From positions 5,307,001 through 5,371,000 of the forward strand of contig NZ_PPFB01000001.1 of the NCBI RefSeq assembly GCF_002899455.1: 64,000 nucleotides of DNA, given 5' to 3'. The position numbers and the translations under genes are program-made. Each line of letters begins with the position of its first letter. Positions within the stretch are counted from its first letter, which is position 1. This document shows, piece by piece, positions 26,685 to 34,964 of this stretch. The stretch is from Streptomyces sp. DH-12. GTDB lineage: Bacteria > Actinomycetota > Actinomycetes > Streptomycetales > Streptomycetaceae. Under the pieces are notes generated by a model, which did no database searches, was not told the DNA's origin, and saw nothing but the letters and a program-made list of their open reading frames with translations.

Positions 26685-27865
26685 GTCGTCGGCTCCTCGC
26701 GGGGGTCGCGGACCGCCTCGGGGGCGGGGGTGACGAAGGCGGGCAGCAGGCCGACGAGCACGGCCGCCGCCGGCCACAGGGGCAGGGCGGGCGGCTCCAG
26801 CGGGACCACACCGGGGTTCAGGCCCCCGGGGTCGAGCGAGCCGGCCAGGATCAGGAGCGCCGCCACGGCCGCGCCGGACGCGGTGACCAGCCAGGCGCGG
26901 GCGTCCCACGGGTCCGGGCGGTAGCGGGTGCGCAGGGTGCGCCGCCCGCCGAGCCGGAGGCCCGCCAGCGCGGACGCCAGACCGGCGAGCAGCACGGGCA
27001 GCCCGTACCTGTCGCCCTCGGCGGTGAGCAGCCCGTACGTCCCGGCGCAGACGCCGAGCAGGCCGCCCAGCGTGAGGGCGGCGGTGGCGCGCCGCACGGC
27101 GGGCGGCACCTCGGCGGTACGGCCGTACCCGCGCGCGTCCATCGCGGCGGCCAGGGACACCGAGCGCTCCAGGGCGCCTTCGAGGACCGGAAGCCCCACC
27201 TGGACCAGACCGCGCACGCCCTTGTCGGGGCGCCCGCGCAGGCGGCGGGCGGCGCGCAGCCGCCGTACGTCGGCGATCAGGTTCGGCGCGAAGGTCAGCG
27301 CCACCACCACGGCCACCCCCAGCTCGTACAGGGCGCCCGGCAGGGACTTCAGCAGGCGGGACGGGCTGGCCAGGGCGTTCGCGGCGCCCACGCAGATGAG
27401 CAGCGCGGCCAGCCGCAGCGCGTCGTACAGGGCGAAGACGAGGCCCTCGGCGGTGACCCGGCCGCCCAGGCGGATGCCCTGCGCCCAGTCGGGCAGCGGC
27501 ACCTCGGGCAGCGTGAACAGGGTGTGGGTGCCGGGGATCGGCGAGCCGAGGACGACCGCGAAGGCGAGCCGCAGCACCAGCACGGCGGCGGCGAGCTTCA
27601 CGAAGGCGCCGTAGGAGCGGGCCCACGGCGTGTGCGGGCGGCGGACGGCCACGACGTATCCGGAGACGGTGATCAGGAGGGCGAGCAGGAGCGGGTTGGT
27701 GGTGCGGGTGGCCGCGGTGCCCAGCGCGAGGGCCCACAGCCACCACGCGCCGGGGTGCGGCTGGGTGCGGCGCGAGCGCGGGACGGGGACGCCGGCGGGC
27801 GGCGCCCCCCGCTCCGGGCGCGGCCGGGCGAGGCCCGGACGACCGGAGCCGCGTGACTCACGCAC
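26681..27865 (-). CDS. ECF transporter T component (EcfT-like transmembrane coupling protein)
   Basis: 394 residues from GTG at 27865, which overlaps the preceding stop by 8 bases; a longer start at 27919 would overlap more. Hydrophobic helices flank a cytoplasmic region with the coupling motifs A-R-R-L-R-G and AAAMDARGYGR (the A-R-G box of EcfT). Extra C-terminal helices extend it beyond the usual length of about 270. It couples the dual ATPase to the S component. Confidence 0.9.
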   Translation of the reverse strand: MRESRGSGRPGLARPRPERGAPPAGVPVPRSRRTQPHPGAWWLWALALGTAATRTTNPLLLALLITVSGYVVAVRRPHTPWARSYGAFVKLAAAVLVLRLAFAVVLGSPIPGTHTLFTLPEVPLPDWAQGIRLGGRVTAEGLVFALYDALRLAALLICVGAANALASPSRLLKSLPGALYELGVAVVVALTFAPNLIADVRRLRAARRLRGRPDKGVRGLVQVGLPVLEGALERSVSLAAAMDARGYGRTAEVPPAVRRATAALTLGGLLGVCAGTYGLLTAEGDRYGLPVLLAGLASALAGLRLGGRRTLRTRYRPDPWDARAWLVTASGAAVAALLILAGSLDPGGLNPGVVPLEPPALPLWPAAAVLVGLLPAFVTPAPEAVRDPREEPTT

Positions 27866-28517
27866 GGCGGCGGACCTGCCAGACGGCCGCGGCGCCCAGC
27901 ACGACCACCACCGCCGCACCGGCGATCAGTCCCACCGAGGGCCCGGAGCCGCCGTCGTCCCGCGCGGAGGTCTCCTCCGGGCCGGACGCCGTGCCGGATG
28001 CCGGTTCCTTCCCGTCCCCGGCCACCTGTTCGCCGCAGCCCTTCGCCGGGTAGCCCGCGATCGCGCACAGCAGCGCGTTGCTGTCGTAGCGCAGCGGCTC
28101 GGCGACCGAGGCCAGCGCCTCCGCCGCCGTGGCGTCCTTCGGCACCTGCGCGCAGGCCGTGCGGCCGGCCGGGGGCCGCTCCCCGGACGGGGCGTCGGCG
28201 GGCGTGCCGAAGTCGAGGACCAGCGCCACCCGTTTCGTGCCGTCCTTCGCGGGCGTCCTCGCGCAGATCGCGTCGAAGTCGGCGGTGCCGCGCGGCTTCG
28301 CCGCGTCGCCGGAGTCCTCGCTGACCGAGAAGCGGAAGCCCTGGACGTCGCCGTCGGCGGGCCGGGACAGCGACGGCCCCACGGTGGCGTACGTCCACGC
28401 CGAGCCGTCCCGCTCCCAGAAGGACCAGTAGCGGTACCCGGCGGCCTGGGCCTGGCCGGCGCCCGCCAGCAGGGGCAGCAGTGCGGCCAGGAAGAGCACG
28501 GTGACCCGGCGGATCAC
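27858..28517 (-). CDS. SCO2322-family secreted, C-terminally anchored protein
   Basis: 219 residues, GTG at 28517 in a GTGA overlap with the toroid gene. A signal peptide (about 1-24, ending Q-A-Q-A-A) is followed by GYRYWSFWERDGSAWTYATV, an aromatic-rich segment reminiscent of DUF4430 (the small beta domain of transcobalamin/intrinsic factor). Two Cys pairs follow, then a Gly/Ser/Glu linker and one C-terminal helix with an R-R-R-A stop. It is predicted to face outwards. The similarity to the corrinoid-binding beta domain is my reading and needs a structure check. Confidence 0.8.
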   Translation of the reverse strand: MIRRVTVLFLAALLPLLAGAGQAQAAGYRYWSFWERDGSAWTYATVGPSLSRPADGDVQGFRFSVSEDSGDAAKPRGTADFDAICARTPAKDGTKRVALVLDFGTPADAPSGERPPAGRTACAQVPKDATAAEALASVAEPLRYDSNALLCAIAGYPAKGCGEQVAGDGKEPASGTASGPEETSARDDGGSGPSVGLIAGAAVVVVLGAAAVWQVRRRA

Positions 28518-29740
28518 GGTTGCCGCCTCCTGGCGCGGGCGGCGACCAGGAAGCCGGCGCCGGCGGCCGCGGCCAGGCAGACGCCGCCGGCGATCCACCA
28601 CACGACGGACGCGGAGCCCGCCTTCTCCGCGTTCTCCGCGTCCCCCTCGCGCTGGTCCGCCGCCGTGCGCTCCTGCGCCGGGCCGGTGGCCTGGAGCTGC
28701 TCCACCAGGTCGGCGCCGCCGAAGGCGCGCGGGTCCGCGCCCGTCGCGTGGGCGGCGAGGACGAGCTGGGCGTAGGCGCCGGGCCCGTTCTGCGCGGCCC
28801 AGTCCGCGGCGTTCCTCTCCAGCCAGGCCAGCGACTTCTCCGCCTGCGCCGTGTCGCCCCGCGCGGCGAGCGCGATCACCGCGTCGGCGGTGTTGCCGTG
28901 GTCGGGCTGCTCCTCGCCGCCGGGCGTGGCAGCGAGGAGGTGTCCCTTGGCGGCGAGCGCGTCGGTGAGGTGGGCGGCGCCGTTGGCGGCGGCCTGCTCC
29001 GGGGTGGTGGCCTTGACGCAGGCGCCGGCCGCGGCGCCGTCGCCCTCGCCGGGCTCGACCAGCAGGCCCTTGCCGAGCGCGCCGAGCACGCCCGCCGCCG
29101 TGGCGTCGGCGTTGGCGGTCAGCGAGCCGTCCTTCTCCGGCTGGAAGGCGAACGCGCCCGCGCCCTCGCCCGTACAGGGCAGCTCCAGGCCGAGCAGCGC
29201 GTCGTAGGGGGACTTGCCGCCCTTCCTCACCGCGCCGGGCTCCTCGCCGGCGGCGGCGAGCGCGCCGATGACGACGGACGTGGAGTTGGTGTCGCTGGCG
29301 CCGCCCGCGGTGTAGCCCCAGCCGCCGTCCTCGTTCTGCACGGACTTCAGCCAGCCGACGGCCTTCTCCGTGACGGCGTCGTGGCCGCCGAGCGCGGCGA
29401 GCGCCTGCACGGCGGCGGCGGTCTGGTTGGTGTCGACCATGGTCTTCGCGTCGCACGCGGCGGACGGGTCGGCCCGGAACGGCGCGAAGGAACCGTCGGC
29501 GCACTGCTGGCCGGCCAGCCAGCCGACGGCGGCCTTCGGCGGCTCGGCGCCGGCCGCGTGCTGGGCGAGCAGGGCGAGCGACTGGCGCCACACCCCGTCG
29601 TACTGCGGGTCGGCGTCGCCGTACAGCGCGGACGGCAGCGCGGGCCGGGACGGTGACGGGGACGAGTCGGCTGCGGCCGGTGCGGCGGCGCCGAGGACGG
29701 CGACGGCGACCAGCACCGCTGCGCTGCGGCGGACGTTCAT
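28514..29740 (-). CDS. Secreted alpha/alpha-toroid (prenyltransferase/squalene-cyclase repeat) protein, SCO2321-like
   Basis: 408 residues, ATG at 29740. A signal peptide (1-25) leads to repeated QW-type helical hairpins: GWLAGQQCADGSFAPF, GWLKSVQNEDGGWGYT and LAWLERNAADWAAQNG. A C-terminal membrane helix (about 378-400) is followed by A-R-R-R-Q-P. No isoprenoid-cyclase D-x-D-D motif is seen, so an enzyme of that type is unlikely. The same fold forms the alpha domain of intrinsic factor and transcobalamin. With the B12 riboswitch upstream and an ECF importer downstream, corrinoid binding is the leading hypothesis. Confidence 0.85.
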   Translation of the reverse strand: MNVRRSAAVLVAVAVLGAAAPAAADSSPSPSRPALPSALYGDADPQYDGVWRQSLALLAQHAAGAEPPKAAVGWLAGQQCADGSFAPFRADPSAACDAKTMVDTNQTAAAVQALAALGGHDAVTEKAVGWLKSVQNEDGGWGYTAGGASDTNSTSVVIGALAAAGEEPGAVRKGGKSPYDALLGLELPCTGEGAGAFAFQPEKDGSLTANADATAAGVLGALGKGLLVEPGEGDGAAAGACVKATTPEQAAANGAAHLTDALAAKGHLLAATPGGEEQPDHGNTADAVIALAARGDTAQAEKSLAWLERNAADWAAQNGPGAYAQLVLAAHATGADPRAFGGADLVEQLQATGPAQERTAADQREGDAENAEKAGSASVVWWIAGGVCLAAAAGAGFLVAARARRRQP

Positions 29741-29799
29741 GACGGGCGGGTGCCTCTCCCTGAAAAGGGCCGGGCAGCGCGGGACACCCCGGCGGCTCG

Positions 29800-29975
29800 G
29801 CTCCGTATACCTCGACGGTGCCCGTGCGTCGGCGGAACGCCGGGCACGTGAGCCGGTCACGATCCGTGCGGGGCATTCCGGCTCACCGTCTCGCGACGGC
29901 TCACGGCTGCGGGTCAGCGCCGGATTCGCACCGGCTTCCCCCCGTACGACTGTGATACGACGCGGCCACTCTACC
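29800..29975 (-). promoter_or_regulatory. Cobalamin riboswitch
   Basis: Read on the minus strand, the leader has the hallmark core GGGGGAAGCCGGTGCGAATC immediately followed by CGGCGCTGACCCGCAGCCGT, the conserved GGGAA...GGTGC.AATCC...C.GC...CCGC and B12-box regions. GAGCCGGAATGCC and CACGTGAGCCGGTCACG-type arms downstream fit the rest of the aptamer. It ends about 60 bases before the toroid gene start and is placed to control all five genes. Confidence 0.9.
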
Positions 29976-30112
29976 CGCCCGTCGAACGGGCTTCCGGGGT
30001 GGCCGCGTGCGCGGGGAGGGGCGGGGAGGCGGGGGGTGACCGGGGTCACGGCGCCCGTGGGACGGCCCGCACCCGTGGGACGGGCGCGGGCCGAGGGGGA
30101 GGGGCGGGCGGG

Positions 30113-30565
30113 TCAGGAGGCGGTGCAGGCGCCGGTCTGCGGCGGGGAGGCGGAGGCCCCGTCGACCGTGAAGCGGAAGCCGGCCGAGGCGCCGGCCGCC
30201 AGGGAGCCGTCCCACGTGGGCCGGACGGTCATGACGGTGCCGCCGCCAGCTTCGGCTGTCATAGGCGGGTGACCCGTTCCCCACCGAGACCACCCGCTGC
30301 GACGGGCTCAGGGTGAGGTCCACGCTCCAGCTCGAGAGCGGCGAGCGGCCCGCGGTGATCGTCACCCTGCCGTTGCAGCCGCCGTTCCCCTGCTCGGCCG
30401 TGGTGTGGGCGGCGGTGCGGGCCGCGTTCGGATCGCCCGGGTCGCCGGGGTCGCCGGGGTCACCCGGGTCGCCGCCCAGGGTGGTGTGCGGCCGGCGCCG
30501 CGCGGGCAGGGGCGCCCCCCGGCTCTCCGGTGCGGCTCCGTCGTTCCCTTCCCGAGCATGTTCAT
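30113..30565 (-). pseudogene. Frameshifted remnant of a CBM2-like carbohydrate-binding protein
   Basis: Two frames carry successive parts of one domain. The first has a G-D-P repeat linker (30431-30477), then GNGGCNGRVTITAGRSPLSS and WSVDLTLSPSQRVVSVGNGS. The other has TVMTVRPTWDGSLAAGASAG, F-R-F-T-V-D-G and a terminal C-T-A-S stop at 30113. Together they resemble the second half of CBM2 (W...V..G....G...F.F.G......C). The break is near 30240-30260. A start with GGAG upstream exists at 30565 but is in a third frame and lacks a signal peptide. Between 30566 and 30796 there is no gene, only the imperfect dyad CGGAACCGGCTCCG (30651-30664). Confidence 0.6.
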
Positions 30566-30796
30566 GTCATCCCTTCTCCGGCGGATCCCGTGGTGCGGAC
30601 CGGGTGAGCGTGGTGCGGTGGGGGTGGCGCGGAAGGCGATGCAAAAGCCTCGGAACCGGCTCCGAATGTCTGCGGTGACCATGCGGAGGGCGGAACGGGT
30701 GGTCCACCGTTCACGCACGCCGGACGCCGGGACGGCCGAGGAGCGGCAGGTGAGAGGAGGCGGACGCCGGTACCGGAAGCGCCGTCGAGAATTTCG

Positions 30797-31447
30797 TCAG
30801 GGCTGGCCGGAGGCCGGCGGCGCCGTCAGGTCGATCAGCCGGCACACCGTCTCGATGTCCGCGCTCACCTGCGCGATGGAGGCGCGCCCCGACAGCCAGG
30901 TGATCAGCGTCGAGTGCCAGGTGTGCCCGACCACCCGCACGGCCGAGAGCTGCTCGGACGTCGGGTCGGCCAGGTCCATCGCGTCCAGGATGATCGCCGT
31001 CGTCCGTCGGAAGACCTGCTCCACCTCCGCGCTCACGCTGCGGTCCGCGAAGGTCAGCGCCCGCACCATCGCGTCCGCCAGGTGCGGGTCGCGCTGCAGC
31101 GCGCGGAACGCCCGCATCAGCGTCCCGGCGACCCGCTCCGCCGCCGTCTCGCCGGCCGGCGGCTTCTTCCGCAGCGTCGCGTGCAGGTGCTCCAGCTGGT
31201 CCTGCATCGTGGCCACCAGCAGGTGGATCTTCGACGGAAAGTACCGGTACAACGTGCCGAGCGCCACCTGCGAGGACTCCGCGACCTCGCGCATCTGCAC
31301 CGCGTCGAAGCCGCCCCGCGAGGCGAGCCGCGCGCACGCCTCGAGGATGCGCCGCCGCCGGGCCTCCTGCCGCTCCGTGAGCGGGGAGGCCGGGTCGGCG
31401 CGCCCGGCGTCCGGCGCCGCCTTGGTCCTGTGGGCATCCGCGGGCAT
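30797..31447 (-). CDS. TetR-family regulator, KstR-like
   Basis: 216 residues from ATG at 31447 (an upstream in-frame ATG near 31492 is possible). The HTH region, RRRRILEACARLASRGGFDA then VQMREVAESSQVALGTLYRY and FPSKIHLLV, resembles mycobacterial KstR (V-Q-M-R, V-G-T-L-Y-R-Y-F-P-S-K-x-H-L-L-V) very closely, and the ligand domain keeps the D-P-x-L-A-D-A-M-V-R-A-L-T-F-A-D pattern. KstR senses steroid-CoA thioesters in mycobacteria; the ligand here is unknown. It is divergent from the GT4 operon, with a matching operator between them. Confidence 0.88.
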   Translation of the reverse strand: MPADAHRTKAAPDAGRADPASPLTERQEARRRRILEACARLASRGGFDAVQMREVAESSQVALGTLYRYFPSKIHLLVATMQDQLEHLHATLRKKPPAGETAAERVAGTLMRAFRALQRDPHLADAMVRALTFADRSVSAEVEQVFRRTTAIILDAMDLADPTSEQLSAVRVVGHTWHSTLITWLSGRASIAQVSADIETVCRLIDLTAPPASGQP

Positions 31448-31582
31448 GGGTCCGTCCGTGACAGTCGGTGAGGATCGATGATCGGACAGCATGGCACGGC
31501 GTCCGCCGTGGCGTGAATCACCTGATCCACCGCTGCCGGCCTCCTTACCTGCCGGTAGATTCGGATCCTCCGAACGATCAAC

Positions 31583-31600
31583 TCTGAAACTTGTTCTAGA
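31583..31600. promoter_or_regulatory. KstR-type operator
   Basis: TCTGAAACTTGTTCTAGA (31583-31600) is an imperfect palindrome. Its inner 14 bases (31585-31598) match TNNAACNNGTTNNA, the published KstR box pattern, at every fixed position. It lies 54 bases upstream of the glycosyltransferase start and 136 upstream of the regulator start. A TACTGT hexamer (31615-31620) just after it may be the -10 of the operon. Confidence 0.7.
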
Positions 31601-31653
31601 TCGGCGTCCCGTCGTACTGTCGCGGGACAGTGCAGGCAGAAGGGGGCCCCGCA

Positions 31654-33105
31654 GTGACCGCTGAGGCCAGTCAGGCCGGGCCCTCGGCGGGCCCCGCATC
31701 CGACGGCTCGCGACCGCTCCGCATCGCGCTCCTCACCTACAAGGGAAACCCGTTCTGCGGCGGCCAGGGCGTCTACGTGCGCCACCTCTCCCGCGAACTG
31801 GCCCGCCTGGGGCACCGCGTCGAGGTCATCGGCGCCCAGCCCTACCCGGTGCTCGACGAGGGGTACGACGGGCTGAGCCTCACCGAGCTGCCCAGCCTCG
31901 ACCTCTACCGCCAGCCGGACCCCTTCCGCACCCCGAAGCGCGACGAGTACCGCGACTGGATCGACGCCCTCGAGGTCGGCACCATGTGGACCGGCGGCTT
32001 CCCCGAGCCGCTGACCTTCTCGCTGCGCGCCCGCCGCCATCTGCGCGCCCGCCGCGGCGACTTCGACGTCGTCCACGACAACCAGACCCTCGGCTACGGC
32101 CTGCTCGGCGACCTCGGCGCGCCCCTGGTGACCACCGTCCACCACCCCATCACCGTCGACCGCCGCCTCGAACTGGACGCCGCCGGGAACTGGCAGCGCC
32201 GCATGTCCGTGCGCCGCTGGTACGCGTTCACCCGCATGCAGAAGCGCGTCGCGCGCCGGCTGCCGTCCGTGCTCACCGTCTCCGGCAGCTCCCGCGCCGA
32301 GATCGTCGAGGACCTCGGCGTGCGGCAGGACCGCATCCACGTCGTCCACATCGGCGCCGACACCGACCTGTTCTCCCCGGACCCGTCCGTCGCGGTCGTC
32401 CCGGGCCGGATCGTCACCACCTCCAGCGCCGACGTGCCGCTGAAGGGCCTGGTCTTCCTCGTCGAGGCGCTCGCCAAGGTGCGCGCCGAACAGCCCGACG
32501 CCCACCTCGTCGTGGTCGGCAAGCGGCCCGCCGAGGGGCCCGTCGCCCAGGCGATGGAGCGCTACGGCCTCGAGGGCGCCGTCGAGTTCGTCAAGGGCAT
32601 CTCCGACGCCGAACTCGTCGACCTGGTGCGCTCCGCGCAGGTCGCCTGCGTGCCGTCGCTGTACGAGGGCTTCTCCCTCCCGGCCGCCGAGGCCATGGCG
32701 GCCGGCACCCCGCTCGTCGCCACCACCGGCGGCGCCATCCCCGAGGTCGCGGGACGCGACGGGGAGACCTGCCTGGCCGTGCCGCCCGGCGACGCGGGTG
32801 CGCTGGCCGCCGCGCTGACCCGGCTGCTCGGCGACGCCGGCCTGCGCGCCCGCCTCGGCGCCGCCGGACGCGAGCGCGTGCTGGCCAACTTCACCTGGGC
32901 GCGCGCCGCCGAGGGCACCGTCGCCCGCTACCGCGAGGCCATCGAGACCGCCCGCGCCGGCCGGGGCGGGGCCCCGCACGCGGCGGCCCCGGCCCCGCGG
33001 ACCCCGGCGCCCGCGCACCGCGGCCCCGACGCTCCCGCGGACACGGGCGGCGTACCCGTGACCGCGGCCGACACCTCCGACCGTGAAAGCAGGGCCACGT
33101 GCTGA
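31654..33105 (+). CDS. GT4-family glycosyltransferase
   Basis: 483 residues, GTG at 31654 with GAAGGGGG upstream. The GT-B N-terminal domain begins RIALLTYKGNPFCGGQGVYV, with the Gly-rich donor loop G-G-Q-G-V-Y. The C-terminal domain carries SLYEGFSLPAAEAMAAGTPL, the GT4 E-x-F-S-L-P-x-x-E-A-M-A motif. A Pro/Ala-rich tail of about 50 residues ends the protein. It probably transfers a sugar to a lipid or glycan acceptor. The next two genes overlap in series, giving a three-gene operon. Confidence 0.92.
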   Translation: MTAEASQAGPSAGPASDGSRPLRIALLTYKGNPFCGGQGVYVRHLSRELARLGHRVEVIGAQPYPVLDEGYDGLSLTELPSLDLYRQPDPFRTPKRDEYRDWIDALEVGTMWTGGFPEPLTFSLRARRHLRARRGDFDVVHDNQTLGYGLLGDLGAPLVTTVHHPITVDRRLELDAAGNWQRRMSVRRWYAFTRMQKRVARRLPSVLTVSGSSRAEIVEDLGVRQDRIHVVHIGADTDLFSPDPSVAVVPGRIVTTSSADVPLKGLVFLVEALAKVRAEQPDAHLVVVGKRPAEGPVAQAMERYGLEGAVEFVKGISDAELVDLVRSAQVACVPSLYEGFSLPAAEAMAAGTPLVATTGGAIPEVAGRDGETCLAVPPGDAGALAAALTRLLGDAGLRARLGAAGRERVLANFTWARAAEGTVARYREAIETARAGRGGAPHAAAPAPRTPAPAHRGPDAPADTGGVPVTAADTSDRESRATC

Positions 33106-33839
33106 CCGTCGACTTCTCCCGGTTCCCGCTCGCCCCGGGCGACCGCGTCCTGGACCTCGGCTGCGGCGCCGGACGGCACGCCTTCGAGTGCTACCGGCGC
33201 GGCGCCCGGGTCGTCGCGCTGGACCAGAACGGCGAGGAGATCCGCGAGGTCGCCAAGTGGTTCGCGGCGATGAAGGAGGCCGGTGAGGCGCCCGCCGGGG
33301 CCACCGCCACCGCCATGGAGGGCGACGCCCTCGCCCTGCCCTTCCCCGACGGGTCCTTCGACGTGGTCATCATCTCCGAGGTGATGGAGCACATCCCCGA
33401 CGACAAGGGCGTGCTCGCCGAGATGGTGCGGGTCCTCAAGCCCGGCGGCCGGATCGCGATCACCGTCCCGCGCTACGGCCCGGAGAAGGTCTGCTGGACC
33501 CTGTCCGACGCCTACCACGAGGTCGAGGGCGGTCACATCCGCATCTACAAGGCGGACGAACTCCTCGCCAAGATCCGCGAAGCGGGCCTGCGCCCCTACG
33601 GCACCCACCACGCCCACGCCCTGCACTCGCCGTACTGGTGGCTGAAGTGCGCGTTCGGCGTCGACAACGACAAGGCGCTGCCGGTCCGCGCGTACCACAA
33701 GCTGCTGGTCTGGGACATCATGAAGAAGCCGCTGGCCACCCGGGTCGCCGAGCGGGCGCTGAACCCGGTGATCGGCAAGAGCTTCGTGGCCTACGCGACC
33801 AAGCCGCACCTGCCGCGCGCCGAGGCGGACGCCACGTGA
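33099..33839 (+). CDS. Class I SAM-dependent methyltransferase
   Basis: 246 residues, GTG at 33099, overlapping the GT4 stop by 7 bases. Motif I is RVLDLGCGAGRHAFECYRRG, motif II is in ALDQNGEEI, and motif III/IV is FDVVIISEVMEHIPDDKGVL (Methyltransf_11/25 type). The C-terminal 90 residues include LHSPYWWLKCAFGVDNDKAL and a basic segment. A GT and methyltransferase side by side also occurs in mycobacteria (Rv0224c/Rv0225, from memory), which suggests a conserved envelope-lipid or glycan pathway. The substrate is unknown. Confidence 0.9.
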   Translation: MLTVDFSRFPLAPGDRVLDLGCGAGRHAFECYRRGARVVALDQNGEEIREVAKWFAAMKEAGEAPAGATATAMEGDALALPFPDGSFDVVIISEVMEHIPDDKGVLAEMVRVLKPGGRIAITVPRYGPEKVCWTLSDAYHEVEGGHIRIYKADELLAKIREAGLRPYGTHHAHALHSPYWWLKCAFGVDNDKALPVRAYHKLLVWDIMKKPLATRVAERALNPVIGKSFVAYATKPHLPRAEADAT

Positions 33840-34939
33840 CGACCTCCCGGCCGGCCGGCGACCCCCGCATCCCCCGCTTCGAACACCTCGTCCTCACGGG
33901 CGTGCTCACGGCCGAGCAGGCGGCGCGGACCGTCGCGGGGATCCTCGCCGTGCAGCGGGAGGACGGCGCCATCCCGTGGTTCCGGGGCCACCACCTCGAC
34001 CCGTGGGACCACGTCGAGGCCGCGATGGCGCTGGACACGGCGGGCGAGCACGAGGCGGCCGAGCGGGCCTACCTGTGGCTGGCCCGCCACCAGCTGGACG
34101 ACGGCTCCTGGTACGCGGCCTACGCCGACGGCGACCCGCACGCCGTCACCGACCGGGGCCGGGAGACCAACTTCGTCGCCTACGTCGCGGTCGGCGTGTG
34201 GCACCACTACCTGTCCACCGGCGACGACACCTTCCTGGACCGCATGTGGCCCGCCGTGTGCGCGGCCGTGGAGTTCGTGCTGACGCTCCAGCAGCCCGGC
34301 GGGCAGATCGGCTGGCGGCGCGACGACGACGGCACACCCGTCACGGACGCGCTGCTCACCGGCTCCTCCTCCATCCACCACGCGCTGCGCTGCGCCCTCG
34401 CCATCGCCGACCAGCGCGAGGAGCCCCAGCCCGGCTGGGAGCTGGCCGCGGGCGCGCTGCGGCACGCCATCCGGCGCCACCCGGAGCGGTTCCTCGACAA
34501 GAACCGCTACTCGATGGACTGGTACTACCCGGTGCTCGGCGGCGCGCTGACCGGCGCGGAGGCGAGCGAGCGCATCCAGGAGGGCTGGGAGCGGTTCGTC
34601 GTGCCCGGCCTCGGAGTGCGCTGCGTGGTGCCCAACCCGTGGGTGACCGGCGGCGAGTCGGCCGAACTCGCCCTGGCCCTGTGGGCGACGGGCGAGTCCG
34701 ACCGCGCGCTGGAGGTGCTCCAGTCCATCCAGCACCTGCGCGACCCGGAGAGCGGCCTGTACTGGACGGGGTACGTCTTCGACGACGACGCGGTCTGGCC
34801 GCGCGAGCTGACCACCTGGACGGCCGGCTCGCTGCTGCTGGCCGTCGCCGCCCTCGGCGGTCACGAGCCGACCTGCGCGGTCTTCGGCGGGGACCAGCTG
34901 CCCAAGGGCATGGACCCGGACTGCTGCCCGGACGCCTGA
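33836..34939 (+). CDS. Alpha/alpha-toroid (prenyltransferase-like) protein
   Basis: 367 residues, GTG in a GTGA overlap with the methyltransferase gene. Helical-hairpin repeats with Q-x-x-D-G-x-x-P-W and LARHQLDDGSWYAAYADGD recall squalene-cyclase/GH15-like toroids. A central segment DKNRYSMDWYYPVLGGALTG and a late DPESGLYWTGYVFDDDAVWP resemble six-hairpin glycosidases. There is no signal peptide, so it acts in the cytoplasm. It could be a glycoside hydrolase-like or lyase-like enzyme acting on the product of the two preceding genes. The prenyltransferase label found in databases would be fold-based only. Confidence 0.8.
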   Translation: MTTSRPAGDPRIPRFEHLVLTGVLTAEQAARTVAGILAVQREDGAIPWFRGHHLDPWDHVEAAMALDTAGEHEAAERAYLWLARHQLDDGSWYAAYADGDPHAVTDRGRETNFVAYVAVGVWHHYLSTGDDTFLDRMWPAVCAAVEFVLTLQQPGGQIGWRRDDDGTPVTDALLTGSSSIHHALRCALAIADQREEPQPGWELAAGALRHAIRRHPERFLDKNRYSMDWYYPVLGGALTGAEASERIQEGWERFVVPGLGVRCVVPNPWVTGGESAELALALWATGESDRALEVLQSIQHLRDPESGLYWTGYVFDDDAVWPRELTTWTAGSLLLAVAALGGHEPTCAVFGGDQLPKGMDPDCCPDA

Positions 34940-34964
34940 ACCGCCCGGTCCGGGGCCGCCCGGT

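Noticed and set aside
28514..29740. Squalene/hopene or terpene cyclase
   Set aside because: There is a signal peptide and C-terminal anchor, and no D-x-D-D catalytic motif; the context points to B12.
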